Assembly (NCBI RefSeq): GCF_011758645.1 | Contig: NZ_JAAMOZ010000001.1 | Location: 2,480,001 to 2,544,000 of the forward strand | DNA: 64,000 nucleotides | Origin: Brooklawnia cerclae | Lineage (GTDB): Bacteria; Actinomycetota; Actinomycetes; Propionibacteriales; Propionibacteriaceae | Direction: 5' to 3' | Part shown: piece by piece, positions 7,462 through 27,044 of the stretch | Position numbering within the stretch: the first letter of the stretch is position 1 | How the letters are laid out: every line of letters starts with the position of its first letter | Notes under the pieces: model-generated | Database searches by the model: none | Seen by the model: the letters and a program-made list of their open reading frames with translations, nothing else | Told to the model about the DNA's origin: nothing | Position numbers and translations under genes: made by a program

Positions 7462-10323
7462 GTGAAGGACATCACTTGTCGCGAGGCGCCTAAAGTAGAG
7501 AACGCCACTGACCCGTTCTATCTGGTCCCTCCGACAGTTTTCGCAGTTTGGGCCAAGCACGATCGGCAAAGCGGCAGCTACATGCCGTTGCCGCAACACT
7601 GCGCCGATGCAGCTGCTGTAGCCCGCATCCTCTGGGACGAGGGTTTGGCTCCCGCCACACGTGGAATCGTCGAACGGGCCCTCGGCGATTCTGCCGAACT
7701 AGCACAGAAACTAGCGGTGTTCCTTGCTTCTGCGCACGACATCGGAAAAGCATCACCCGCGTTTGCAGGCCAACTGCCGTCACAGCGCGACCGCATGGAA
7801 GCGGCGGGGTATATCTTCACTCCGACCCTCAGCGAGTTGGAACGCAGACGACTACCCCATTCCCTCGTGTCCCACATTCATCTCACGTCATGGCTCAAGA
7901 AGAAGTTCCCTGATGCCCGGCTGCCCATAATCTCGTCGATCGCGATTGTGCTCGGCGGGCACCACGGAGTATTCCCCGCACCGGAAGGGGTGCAGGCGCT
8001 CACAGTAGCAAGCAGAGGTTTCGGAAACAAGCAATGGTATGCGGCGCGGGAATCCCTCCTCGAGAAGGCACAACTCACAGCCCGACTCAGTGACAAGGAA
8101 CTCCACGAAATCGTAAGCACTGGTCTTGACCAGCCTAGCCAACTCGTTCTAACCGGCTTTGTGATCCAGTGCGACTGGATCGCATCCAACGTCGACCTTT
8201 TCCCCTACCAAGGCACCAGCGCGTTCACGGGCCATCACCTGCAGAACTCCTCCGAACGCGCCCTTCGCGCTCTGCACGAGCTCGACCTCCCGCAACCTTG
8301 GCGGCCCAACGCCCCTGACGCCGACAAAGTGTGGGCGGCCCGATTCAATCTGCCGCCGAAAGCTCTCCCCCGACCCATCCAGCGAGCGATGCTCGATGTC
8401 GCGCGCAAGGCAACAACCCCCGGATTCTTCATCCTCGAAGCGCCGACAGGTGAGGGTAAGACCGAGGCTGCGCTGGCCGCAGCTGAGGTCCTTGCCCAAC
8501 GATTCGGTTGCGGTGGGCTGATGATCGCCTTGCCCACTCAGGCCACAAGCGACGCTTTGTTCGCGCGTACCTTGGCTTGGCTGAGGCGAACGGTTCCGCC
8601 CGAGGAGTCCGCGTCGGTCGCGCTCAGCCACGGAAAAGCGGAGTTCAACGAGGACTACACGCACCTTCGCTTCCCCAACACCCGGGATGTATACGACGAC
8701 TCGCTTCCCAGTCAGCCAGCTCTGCGGGCGCATTGGTGGCAGTCAGGCCGGAAAAAGTCGGTACTAGCCGACTTTGTCGTCGGCACGATCGATCAGGTGC
8801 TCTTCGCAGCGCTCGTCTCACGCCACCTGATGCTGAGATACCTAGGCCTCAGCGGCAAGGTAGTGATTCTCGACGAGGTCCATGCTGCAGACGAGTACAT
8901 GCAGATCTACCTCGATCGTGCCCTCGAGTGGCTCGGAGCACTCAATGTGCCGGTGATCGCGTTGTCAGCAACGCTACCGCCCCACCGTCGTGCGGCCATG
9001 CTTAACGCTTACCAGTGCGGCCGCGGTGATGCCCTTGAAACGCGCAACCAAACAGCGTCCGTTGCCGAGACGGCCACCCAATACCCGATCATCACAACCA
9101 CCGACACCGCATCGATCACTCCCGAGCGCTCCAGCCGCTCCATCGCTGCCCGAGTCGAACTCTTTGACGAGGACCCCGCTGGACTTGCCGACCTAGCGAT
9201 TAAGCGCACGACTTCGGGCGGCTGCGTCGCGATCATCCACAACACCGTCGACCGTGCTCAGCAGACCTACCTACGTCTTCGTGAGGCACTAGGCGACGAC
9301 GTGGTGCTGCTTCACTCGCGGTTTATGACGGAAGATCGGCTCGCGCTCGAAACTGCCTTGCGCAAGAAGCTCGGCCCACTCACCACCGGGGAACAACGGC
9401 CCCAACGCCTCGTTGTCGTCGCGACCCAGGTGATCGAGCAATCGCTGGATCTCGATTTTGATCTCATGATTAGCGATCTGGCTCCCATCGATTCGCTAAT
9501 TCAGCGCTTGGGGCGCCTTCACCGGCACGATCGTCCTTCATCCGACCGACCCGCTGGAATGGCTGAGCCGGAACTGATCGTGACGGGCCTAAGCACAGCT
9601 GACTCGGTTCCCACCTTCGTCACCGGCTCTTCTCGGGTATATGGAAATGCCCTCCTGTTTCGCACGCTTGCGGTGCTTGCCAACCGCATCGGGCCTGGCG
9701 GCACGCTGACCAGCCCTGACGATGTGGCGTTACTTGTGCGTGATGCCTACGATCCCGAACTCTCTTGCCCATCCGGGTGGGAGGAATCGTGGCAAGCTGC
9801 CGAACTGGACCGTTCTACCCGGTTGGCCGAACAGCACCAGCGCGCATCCAGCGGATGCGTCCAATCTCCCAGGAAAGGTGCCCGAGCTCTGCTCGGGTGG
9901 TCCGACTCCGCATCGGATGCCTCGGATGACCAAACAGCCAGGCGAGCGGTCCGCGACACCGACGACGCAATCGAGGTCGTGCTCGTCCAGCGTGGCAATG
10001 ACGGGCGCGCAATGACTCTGCCCTGGCTTGATAGGCACGCAAGCGAGTACGTCGATCTTGGTCCCCAAATTGCACCCGATCTTGCCCGGGCCATCGCGCG
10101 GTGCACCCTGCGTCTTCCTGGGTGGGTCTCATCCGGGCGGCTGGGCGACCAGATAATCGAAGAGCTCGAGGACAACTTCTTCAGTACATGGCAGGACTCA
10201 CCGTGGCTGAAGGGCGTCCTCGCCCTCGTTGTCAGCCCTGACCTGACGGCAAAGGTCGCGGGACAGGTTTTCCGATATGACCGACATCTCGGTCTGGTCA
10301 TTGAGAAGGGAGAGAAAGCTTGA
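7462..10323 (+). CDS. cas3: Type I-E CRISPR-associated nuclease-helicase Cas3
   Basis: 953 residues; degrades target DNA processively after Cascade binding. An N-terminal HD nuclease domain carries SAHDIGKASPAF (HD at 92-93), with H46 (PLPQHC) upstream and LGGHHGVF further on. The SF2 helicase domain has EAPTGEGKTE (about 326-335), DEVH (about 471-474), LSATLP (about 502-507), and QSLDLDFD..QRLGRLHRHD (motif VI, about 681). Length is usual for the family. It is the first gene of the operon; its TGA overlaps the TTG start of cse1. The cas genes are visibly less GC-rich and have more mixed third positions than the flanking housekeeping genes, consistent with horizontal acquisition. Confidence 0.97.
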   Translation: MKDITCREAPKVENATDPFYLVPPTVFAVWAKHDRQSGSYMPLPQHCADAAAVARILWDEGLAPATRGIVERALGDSAELAQKLAVFLASAHDIGKASPAFAGQLPSQRDRMEAAGYIFTPTLSELERRRLPHSLVSHIHLTSWLKKKFPDARLPIISSIAIVLGGHHGVFPAPEGVQALTVASRGFGNKQWYAARESLLEKAQLTARLSDKELHEIVSTGLDQPSQLVLTGFVIQCDWIASNVDLFPYQGTSAFTGHHLQNSSERALRALHELDLPQPWRPNAPDADKVWAARFNLPPKALPRPIQRAMLDVARKATTPGFFILEAPTGEGKTEAALAAAEVLAQRFGCGGLMIALPTQATSDALFARTLAWLRRTVPPEESASVALSHGKAEFNEDYTHLRFPNTRDVYDDSLPSQPALRAHWWQSGRKKSVLADFVVGTIDQVLFAALVSRHLMLRYLGLSGKVVILDEVHAADEYMQIYLDRALEWLGALNVPVIALSATLPPHRRAAMLNAYQCGRGDALETRNQTASVAETATQYPIITTTDTASITPERSSRSIAARVELFDEDPAGLADLAIKRTTSGGCVAIIHNTVDRAQQTYLRLREALGDDVVLLHSRFMTEDRLALETALRKKLGPLTTGEQRPQRLVVVATQVIEQSLDLDFDLMISDLAPIDSLIQRLGRLHRHDRPSSDRPAGMAEPELIVTGLSTADSVPTFVTGSSRVYGNALLFRTLAVLANRIGPGGTLTSPDDVALLVRDAYDPELSCPSGWEESWQAAELDRSTRLAEQHQRASSGCVQSPRKGARALLGWSDSASDASDDQTARRAVRDTDDAIEVVLVQRGNDGRAMTLPWLDRHASEYVDLGPQIAPDLARAIARCTLRLPGWVSSGRLGDQIIEELEDNFFSTWQDSPWLKGVLALVVSPDLTAKVAGQVFRYDRHLGLVIEKGEKA

Positions 10324-11936
10324 CTAACCCAGTTTTCAACGCAGTGGACGATCCGTGGATCGTCGTCAGGAACGTTCGGGGCGACACCGAGACCGTGGGT
10401 ATCCGCGATCTTTTTCGCCGCGCCCACGAGTTCAGAGACCTCGCCGGAGAACTGCCCTCACAGGACTTCGCCGTTTTCCGGGTACTGCTCGCTGTGCTCT
10501 ATCGCGCGCTCGATACCGAGCCGTGGGACGAACCGGAGGAGCAGTGGGCAAAGTGGTGGAACGCTGAGACGCTCCCTCTCTCGCCGATCGAGGCATATTT
10601 GGACCATTGGCGTCATCGGTTCGAGCTATTCGACCCGGTACAGCCGTGGTTCCAGGTAGGTGGGCTTGAGTCGGTCAGCGGCGATACACGTCCGGTCGAT
10701 CTCCTGGTGCCCGATTGTCCCGCTGCTGGCGGCTTGTTCTCCATGCGAAGGGGATACCAGTCCCTGTCGCCCGCCGAAGCAACCAGATGGATCGTCCACT
10801 GCCAGGCATACGACAGTTCTGGGATCAAGACAGGCGCAAAGGGTGATCCACGCGTCAGCGGAGGCAAGGGGTACCCCATTGGTACGGGCTGGGCAGGCTG
10901 GTTCGGCGGGCTCACCGTTGTCGGCGACAACCTGCGCGAGACCCTGCTTCTCAACCTTGTGCTCGATCGACCACGCGACGACTCTGACATCCCGATCTGG
11001 GAGGAGCCATCACTCGGAGCGGCACCCCGAACTGCGGTCGTGGTGCGCGGTCCCCTCGCCCTGCTCACCTGGCCGCAGCGGCGCATCAGACTGTTTCCCT
11101 CGGCGGATGGCACTGTCACGTCGATACTCATCTGCAACGGCGACCCAGTTCCCTACCAATGGCTGGACGAATACGAACTGATGAGCGGCTGGCGTTTCAG
11201 TGAACCTCAGACGAAGAACTTCAAGAAAACCGTGTACATGCCGCGAGCGCTCGATCCCTCACAGGCACTGTGGCGTGGATTGACAGCACTACTGCCTACT
11301 ACGGGCTCGCAAGCTGGTAAACCAGACAGGTTCAAGCCGTGCCAAGTCATACGATGGTCATCCAAGCTTGCACTTGCCGAAGCTCTCCCAACCGAGCGCA
11401 GAACGCGCATCAAGGCTGTCGGTATCCAGTACGGCCCGCAGTCCGCTTCCTGGGACGAGGTGTTCAGCGACCGACTGGCCTTCAACGTGCTGCTGGCCAT
11501 CGAAGGCAACAGCGCCGCCAAGGAAACCGTGTACGCAGCTGCTGACCGCTCCAACGACGCGGTGCGCGCCGTCGGTCAACTGGCTGCTAACCTGCAACGC
11601 GCCGCCGGAGGAAGTCCCGAGGCAGCGTCGGAGACGGCTCAAGCCCAAGGCTTCGCACGCATTGACGCCCCATTCCGACGCTGGCTCGAGGACCTCAGCG
11701 CCAGTTCCGACACCGAACAGGGTTTGACGCAGTGGACGCAGACTCTGCGGGAAGTCGTGCTGGAACTCGGTGACCAACTCTTGCACGAGGCAGGCCCGGC
11801 AGCGTGGGTCGGGCGAACAGCCGTCGTCAGCAACACCGAGCGAGTCATAAGCACCGGGCAAGCAGCTGCCTGGTTCCGCAGCGCCGTATCGAAGGTGCTG
11901 CCCCAGCCAGCAGTTCCGAAAGGAGAACCAGCATGA
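10320..11936 (+). CDS. casA: Cascade large subunit Cse1 (CasA/Cas8e)
   Basis: 538 residues. In type I-E Cascade this subunit recognises the PAM and recruits Cas3. The opening NPVFNAVDDPWIVVRNVRGDTETVGIRDLFRRA is diagnostic of Cse1, as are FELFDPVQPWFQV and GWAGWFGGLTVVGDNLRETLLLNLV; the C-terminal third is the helical bundle. The start is TTG at 10320, overlapping the cas3 stop as TTGA; GGGAGAG lies just upstream as a ribosome-binding site. Its stop overlaps the cse2 ATG. Confidence 0.95.
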   Translation: MTNPVFNAVDDPWIVVRNVRGDTETVGIRDLFRRAHEFRDLAGELPSQDFAVFRVLLAVLYRALDTEPWDEPEEQWAKWWNAETLPLSPIEAYLDHWRHRFELFDPVQPWFQVGGLESVSGDTRPVDLLVPDCPAAGGLFSMRRGYQSLSPAEATRWIVHCQAYDSSGIKTGAKGDPRVSGGKGYPIGTGWAGWFGGLTVVGDNLRETLLLNLVLDRPRDDSDIPIWEEPSLGAAPRTAVVVRGPLALLTWPQRRIRLFPSADGTVTSILICNGDPVPYQWLDEYELMSGWRFSEPQTKNFKKTVYMPRALDPSQALWRGLTALLPTTGSQAGKPDRFKPCQVIRWSSKLALAEALPTERRTRIKAVGIQYGPQSASWDEVFSDRLAFNVLLAIEGNSAAKETVYAAADRSNDAVRAVGQLAANLQRAAGGSPEAASETAQAQGFARIDAPFRRWLEDLSASSDTEQGLTQWTQTLREVVLELGDQLLHEAGPAAWVGRTAVVSNTERVISTGQAAAWFRSAVSKVLPQPAVPKGEPA

Positions 11937-12580
11937 CAACAGTCACTTCGCCGATTCCGGATCGCCGACGGCCCGGCGAATCGAGCCAATTGCTCGCAGC
12001 GTACGTTGGGCGGCGTGCGACCCAGCTTCAGTCGCGCTATCTTGCGCAGGATCCGCGTGCCCGCGCCGACCTCGCACGACTGCGGCGCGCGGTTGGCCGC
12101 AGTCCCGGGAGTGATCCGGCGGCCTGGGATGTTATTTTCCGCGATTTTCCGCCCGAGCTGATGGGCCGGAACGATGCTCCCTCGCCGGCTGAGCTTGCCG
12201 TAAATGCAGCACTCTGTCTGTTCGGTGTGCATCTGCAATCCGCTGACAAACCCATGCACGTCCAGGATCAAGGTTTGGGCCGCGCAGTCCGCTTGCTATC
12301 ACGACCCGAGGATACCGAGACGTTCTCGGCTCCGACGATGCGCCGCTTCCACGCTCTCGGCACAGCGACATCGCTGGTCGAGGTATTGCACCACGCTCGC
12401 GGCTTGATCCAGCAGTTTCGAGCGGGTGGCATCGGCCTTGACTACGGGCGTCTCGCTGACGATTTTTACTGGCTTCAACGCCCGGCCTCTGCAGACAACG
12501 TCCGATTGCGTTGGGCGCGTGACCTTTACCGAATCGACCCACAAACCGAAAATAGTCCCGAAAAGGAGATTTCCGAATGA
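11933..12580 (+). CDS. casB: Cascade small subunit Cse2 (CasB)
   Basis: 215 residues, mostly helical. Two copies per Cascade line the target-strand path. Recognisable family features are the C-terminal half (GRAVRLL, RRFHALGTATSLVEVLHHARGLIQQFRAGGIGLDYGRLADDFYWLQRPASADNVRLRWARDLYR). The start is ATG at 11933, overlapping the casA stop (ATGA) and preceded by AAAGGAG; in-frame sequence upstream belongs to casA. Its stop overlaps the cas7e ATG. Confidence 0.93.
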   Translation: MTTVTSPIPDRRRPGESSQLLAAYVGRRATQLQSRYLAQDPRARADLARLRRAVGRSPGSDPAAWDVIFRDFPPELMGRNDAPSPAELAVNAALCLFGVHLQSADKPMHVQDQGLGRAVRLLSRPEDTETFSAPTMRRFHALGTATSLVEVLHHARGLIQQFRAGGIGLDYGRLADDFYWLQRPASADNVRLRWARDLYRIDPQTENSPEKEISE

Positions 12581-13692
12581 CCACCTTCATTGATCTGCAC
12601 ATTCTCCAAACCGTTCCGCCGAGCAACATCAACCGCGATGACACAGGTAGCCCGAAAACTGCCATATACGGCGGAGTCCGCCGCGCTAGGGTATCTAGCC
12701 AAGCATGGAAGCGCGCTACACGCCGAGAGTTCAGCAAGTACCTTGATGAGAGCGAATTGGGCGAACGGACCCTGATCGCCGCCGAACGCATCGCGGAAGT
12801 GATAACCGAGTTGAAGCCAGAGCTACGAGACCGCTCGCTCGAACTCGCCACGAACGTTCTCAAGGCTGTAAAGATCAAGGTCACCATCCCCAAGGTGAAG
12901 GACGGAACCGAATCGGCAGAAAAGGCGAAGACTGGGTACCTGCTGTTCGTTAGCAACCCTCAGGTGCGCGCGTTGGCCGAACTGGCTATCGCCAACCTCG
13001 ATGGTTCCATCTCAGCCAAGGACGTTAAGAAAGCCCTGACAGACGGCGTGTCTATCGACATCGCTCTGTTCGGCCGAATGATCGCTGATGCGCCGGATCT
13101 CAATGTGGATGCCAGCGCTCAGGTTGCTCACGCCATCAGCGTCCATGGTGTTGACAACGAATTTGACTACTTTACTGCCGTTGACGATCATGCCCCCGCC
13201 GATAACGCCGGCGCCGGCATGATTGGAACAGTCGAGTTCAACTCCTCCACGTTGTACCGATACGCCACAGTCAACGCGGACCAACTCGCCAAAGTGCTGG
13301 GGTCACCGAAGGCTGCTGCAGCCGCAGTGGAAGCATTCGTTCGCGCGTTCATCGTCTCGATGCCAACGGGCAAGCAGAATACATTCGCCAACCGGACGCT
13401 GCCGGACCTCGTCGCACTGATCGTCCGCGATGACCAGCCTGTCAACCTCGTGGGTGCATTCGAGCACCCGATCGAGTCTGAGAACCGCGTTGTTGACGCC
13501 ACTCGAGCACTCCTACGCCGGGCTGAGGAGATCGACATCGCATTTTCCGTTAGCCCCGTCTTACGGAAAGCCCTTGCTGTCGGCGAAGCCCGCGAAAGGG
13601 TGACTGAGGCTGGCATCGAGCTTGCAGACCTCGACGGACTGGTCGTCTCTGCCCGAGACACTGTGGCAGGGCTGTCAACGGTGGCGCAATGA
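12577..13692 (+). CDS. casC: Cascade backbone subunit Cas7e (Cse4/CasC)
   Basis: 371 residues, RAMP-fold protein that polymerises along the crRNA (six copies in E. coli) and kinks it every sixth base. The N-terminus FIDLHILQTVPPSNINRDDTGSPKTAIYGGVRRARVSSQAWKRA is the strongest family signature; ALFGRMIADAPDLNVDASAQVAHAISVHGV and FNSSTLYRYATVN are also typical. It is translated through ATGA overlaps with both neighbours. The six-base periodicity it imposes underlies the interpretation of the crRNA-like element upstream of cas3. Confidence 0.96.
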   Translation: MTTFIDLHILQTVPPSNINRDDTGSPKTAIYGGVRRARVSSQAWKRATRREFSKYLDESELGERTLIAAERIAEVITELKPELRDRSLELATNVLKAVKIKVTIPKVKDGTESAEKAKTGYLLFVSNPQVRALAELAIANLDGSISAKDVKKALTDGVSIDIALFGRMIADAPDLNVDASAQVAHAISVHGVDNEFDYFTAVDDHAPADNAGAGMIGTVEFNSSTLYRYATVNADQLAKVLGSPKAAAAAVEAFVRAFIVSMPTGKQNTFANRTLPDLVALIVRDDQPVNLVGAFEHPIESENRVVDATRALLRRAEEIDIAFSVSPVLRKALAVGEARERVTEAGIELADLDGLVVSARDTVAGLSTVAQ

Positions 13693-14387
13693 GCACGCTG
13701 CTCTTGAGACTCGCGGGCCCGTTACAGTCGTGGGGCGATTCCAGCCGGTTCAACCACCGGCGCACACGCGAGGAGCCTACGAAGAGTGGCGTGCTGGGAC
13801 TGTTGGCCGCAGCGGATGGACGACGGCGTACCGATCCGATTGAAGACCTGCTGGCTTTGAGATTCGGCGTGAGGACCGATCAACAGGGAACTTTGATCCG
13901 TGATTTCCAGACCGAAATTGATTGGAGATCGGGCCGCTCCATGCCGCTGACTCACCGGCACTACTTGGCAGATGCAGCTTTCCTCGCGGCACTAGAAGGT
14001 GATTCGAGTTTGATCGAAGCACTGAAGGATACGTTGACGCACCCAGCGTTCCCGCTCTACCTGGGACGCCGTGCCTGTCCTCCGGATGGGAAATTGGTCA
14101 TCGGCGTCCGCGAGACTTCGTTCCTTGATGCGTTGGTTTCGGAGCCTTGGCTAGCCTCGCCATGGTACAGGCGTAAACAGTCCCGAATAGGAGTGCGGCT
14201 ACCCATTTGTCGTGACGCGCTTCCGGGCGATCCTGTGCACGACACAGTCCATGATGTCCCGGTCTCGTTCGATCCACGAAACCGCGACTACGGCTGGCGA
14301 GATGTCGTCCACGAGTACACGCCGCCGATCGACAATCCGGTTGGCAAAGCGCCCCAACATGATCCGATTGCCCTGCTTGAGGAGTGA
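13689..14387 (+). CDS. casD: Cascade subunit Cas5e (CasD)
   Basis: 232 residues, RAMP protein that caps the crRNA 5' handle. LLLRLAGPLQSWGDSSRFNHRRTREEPTKSGVLGLLAAA is the classic Cas5e N-terminus. GRRACPPDG and the C-terminal region (VSFDPRNRDYGWRDVVHEYTPP) also fit. ATGA overlap with cas7e; the cas6e ATG follows its stop by two bases. Confidence 0.95.
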   Translation: MSTLLLRLAGPLQSWGDSSRFNHRRTREEPTKSGVLGLLAAADGRRRTDPIEDLLALRFGVRTDQQGTLIRDFQTEIDWRSGRSMPLTHRHYLADAAFLAALEGDSSLIEALKDTLTHPAFPLYLGRRACPPDGKLVIGVRETSFLDALVSEPWLASPWYRRKQSRIGVRLPICRDALPGDPVHDTVHDVPVSFDPRNRDYGWRDVVHEYTPPIDNPVGKAPQHDPIALLEE

Positions 14388-14389
14388 GC

Positions 14390-15049
14390 ATGTATCTATC
14401 GCGCATCGACCTGAACCCTATGCGCCGCCAGGCACGCTGGTTATTGGGCAATCCCCAGGCTATGCACGCCACGGTCATGGGCGTATGTACCCGCGAAGAG
14501 CCCTCTCCGAGCAGCGGAGGGCGCATTCTTTGGCGAGTTGACGAGGACGGCGACAACGTTTGTCTCTACATCGTTAGTCCCCAGCGACCCGATCTCGCCG
14601 ATCTCAGTGAAACCATCGGCTGGGATGGTGCCACGGCTTCGGTCGCAGACTATGACCCGTTCTTGGAACGCCTTGAGATCGGGCGGGCCTATGCATTCAG
14701 GTTGACTGCCAACCCCACGCACGTGGTCACTATGGATGACGGGCGAAAGCGTCGGCTTGGTCACGTCACGGTTGAATATCAGAGATCCTGGCTACTTGAG
14801 CATGCAAACCGGATGGGACTCCAGATACCCACCACCGAGACCGGCCACCCGGATGTCGTCGTCCATGATCGGCAAGTCCGAACCTTCCAGCGACAGCATC
14901 GTCCGGTGACCCTTACGATCGCCACCTTCGATGGACGTGGCGTCGTGGCCAACGTCGAGGCTCTCTGCAAAACACTTGTGGACGGGATCGGGCCAGCTAA
15001 AGCCTATGGCTGCGGACTTCTCACCCTGGCTTCACCTGCACCACGATGA
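14390..15049 (+). CDS. casE: CRISPR repeat endoribonuclease Cas6e (CasE/Cse3)
   Basis: 219 residues; cuts pre-crRNA at the base of the repeat hairpin. MYLSRIDLNPMRR is the typical start. NPQAMHATVM carries the histidine equivalent to the catalytic His of known Cas6e proteins. The glycine-rich C-terminal segment GIGPAKAYGCGLLTL binds the repeat. I chose ATG 14390, five bases after GAGGAG, over GTG 14384, which overlaps the casD stop but has no spacing to a ribosome-binding site. The repeats of the array and both degenerate repeats upstream of cas3 keep the hairpin this enzyme would need. Confidence 0.95.
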   Translation: MYLSRIDLNPMRRQARWLLGNPQAMHATVMGVCTREEPSPSSGGRILWRVDEDGDNVCLYIVSPQRPDLADLSETIGWDGATASVADYDPFLERLEIGRAYAFRLTANPTHVVTMDDGRKRRLGHVTVEYQRSWLLEHANRMGLQIPTTETGHPDVVVHDRQVRTFQRQHRPVTLTIATFDGRGVVANVEALCKTLVDGIGPAKAYGCGLLTLASPAPR

Positions 15050-16062
15050 CAAAGCCAATTCCAGGGGTCCGGCCCAGCAGGGTACGGGAGCTTACCCGCG
15101 CGGAAGACAGGTTGTCATTCCTCTATCTCGAGCACTGCGTCGTCGGCCGTGATTCGAATGCAGTCACCGCGACCGACGAACGGGGCATCGTACACATCCC
15201 GTCGGCTTCATTGGGAGTGCTGCTGCTCGGACCTGGAACCAATCTCACACATCAAGCCATGGTGCTACTCGCCGACAGCGGGGCTGCCGTGGTCTGGGTC
15301 GGTGAGCATGGCGTGCGTTGCTACGCATCTGGACGATCGCTCGCCCGATCATCCAGGCTCGTGGAGGCCCAAGCGAAACTCGTATCGAACAGGCAGACGC
15401 GCCTGGCCGTGGCCCGAGCGATGTACGACATGAGATTTGAAAGTGACGACGACACAAGCAGCCTAACGATGCAGCAACTCCGCGGCCGTGAGGGAGCCAG
15501 AGTGCGTGCCATCTATCGTGACGCCTCACGCGAGCACAGCGTCCAGTGGTCGGGACGTGAATACAGCCCGACAGACTTTGCTGCGAGTGACACGATCAAT
15601 CAGGCGCTATCAGCAGCACACGCGTGCCTGTACGGCGTTGTGCACGCTGTCATCGTCGCTCTTGGTTGCTCGCCTGGACTCGGCTTCGTGCATACGGGCC
15701 ACGAACTGAGCTTTGTCTACGACATCGCCGACCTCTACAAGGCGGAAATCACTATCCCCATTGCTTTCAGATGCGTCGGAGAGTTCGAGGGAGCATGGAG
15801 TAGCGCCGATCCGTCTGCTCCGCCAGATGACCCAATCGACGATCTCGCGTCGTACACACGTCGCCGAGTCCGCGATGCCATAAGCGATGGACATATTCTG
15901 ACCCGGTGTGCGCATGACATCCGGCGACTACTGCTGCCTGACGAACCGACAACGGGTGAAGAGAAAGACGCCGTCGTCTTGACCCTTTGGGACGACAAAG
16001 TCGGTCGGGTAGCCGCAGGCGCCAACTACTCGCCCGATGATCTCGATGAGGTGGACTGGTGA
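15046..16062 (+). CDS. cas1: CRISPR integrase Cas1 (type I-E)
   Basis: 338 residues. With Cas2 it integrates new spacers at the leader end. Metal-binding residues are visible: E149 in LRGREGARVRAIYR, H216 in GFVHTGHELSF, and D229 (with D226) in VYDIADLYK. The N-terminal beta domain reads RLSFLYLEHCVVGRDSNAV. The C-terminus is about 30 residues longer than in E. coli and acidic. ATGA overlap with casE and GTGA overlap with cas2. All catalytic residues are present, so adaptation should be functional, in agreement with the very long array. Confidence 0.97.
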   Translation: MTKPIPGVRPSRVRELTRAEDRLSFLYLEHCVVGRDSNAVTATDERGIVHIPSASLGVLLLGPGTNLTHQAMVLLADSGAAVVWVGEHGVRCYASGRSLARSSRLVEAQAKLVSNRQTRLAVARAMYDMRFESDDDTSSLTMQQLRGREGARVRAIYRDASREHSVQWSGREYSPTDFAASDTINQALSAAHACLYGVVHAVIVALGCSPGLGFVHTGHELSFVYDIADLYKAEITIPIAFRCVGEFEGAWSSADPSAPPDDPIDDLASYTRRRVRDAISDGHILTRCAHDIRRLLLPDEPTTGEEKDAVVLTLWDDKVGRVAAGANYSPDDLDEVDW

Positions 16063-16403
16063 CAGTAATCGTGCTCACAGCCTGCCCAGTCGGGTTACGG
16101 GGCCAACTCACGCGCTGGCTGCTTGAGATCAGCCCCGGCGTATTCGTCGGGCACATCAGCAAGCGAGTCCGTGAGGCCCTCTGGGAACAGATAGGTGAGC
16201 TTGTCAAGGACGGAAAGGCTATTATGGTGAGTTCTTCGTCGTCTGAACAGCGGCTGGAGTTTCGAGTACATCGAAACGAATGGGAGCCCGTTGATATGGA
16301 CGGCATCACGCTTATTCGCCGCAACAGCACGAGCGCAGTCACGTCGCACCGTGTGCGCGCGAACTGGAGTACCGCCAGTCGAATGCGGCGACGACGAACA
16401 TGA
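16059..16403 (+). CDS. cas2: CRISPR adaptation protein Cas2 (type I-E)
   Basis: 114 residues, structural partner of Cas1. VIVLTACPVGLRGQLTRWLLEISPGVFVGHISKRVREALWEQI is typical of the I-E Cas2 (CasE-neighbour type, not the I-A/I-B type). The C-terminal tail after about residue 90 is basic and serine-rich. GTG start overlaps the cas1 stop. The gene ends 57 bases before the first repeat. Confidence 0.94.
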   Translation: MTVIVLTACPVGLRGQLTRWLLEISPGVFVGHISKRVREALWEQIGELVKDGKAIMVSSSSSEQRLEFRVHRNEWEPVDMDGITLIRRNSTSAVTSHRVRANWSTASRMRRRRT

Positions 16404-16460
16404 GCATCAGAAGTGAAGCAGAACCAGCAGGGCTGACCGCATGATCCGTAGTCAATTAGT
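16404..16460 (+). promoter_or_regulatory. CRISPR leader (very short)
   Basis: The 57 bases between the cas2 stop and the first repeat are the leader. It is not strongly A/T-rich and I see no convincing promoter. ATGATCC (16441-16447), the last seven bases of the repeat, recurs 13 bases before repeat 1. Array transcription may depend on read-through from the cas operon or on an unrecognised promoter. Confidence 0.6.
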
Positions 16461-26777
<10,317 letters not shown>

Positions 26778-27044
26778 GGCCTCCCATCCCCAGCCGCTGC
26801 CAGAACAGTTCGGCTTGTCGCAACGTCGTAGACCGCCACAGCGGCTCCCTCCGGCCGGGGACCCGGGCCGGATCCCGCTTGACCGCGCGGCGGTTGCCCA
26901 CGGCCGGGTCTTCCCTGGAGGGCACCGGAGCGGGTCCGGTTGCCGAGCGGTCAACTCCAGAGGGTTGACGACCGCTTCTCTTGACCTGCCGACGATCCTC
27001 CCAGACGCCTACGACACAACACGATGCCGGACTTGACCGCCCGG
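26778..27044. other. Array trailer region, no gene recognised
   Basis: 267 bases between the last repeat and the stop of the aminotransferase-like gene. Short open frames exist on both strands, but none shows family features. An imperfect inverted repeat (GCGGTCAAC / GTTGACGACCGC, about 26949-26977) could terminate transcription from either side. Confidence 0.5.

Noticed and set aside
26778-27036. Possible coding sequence after the array on either strand
   Set aside because: Short frames only, partly running into repeats, without recognisable domains or ribosome-binding sites.
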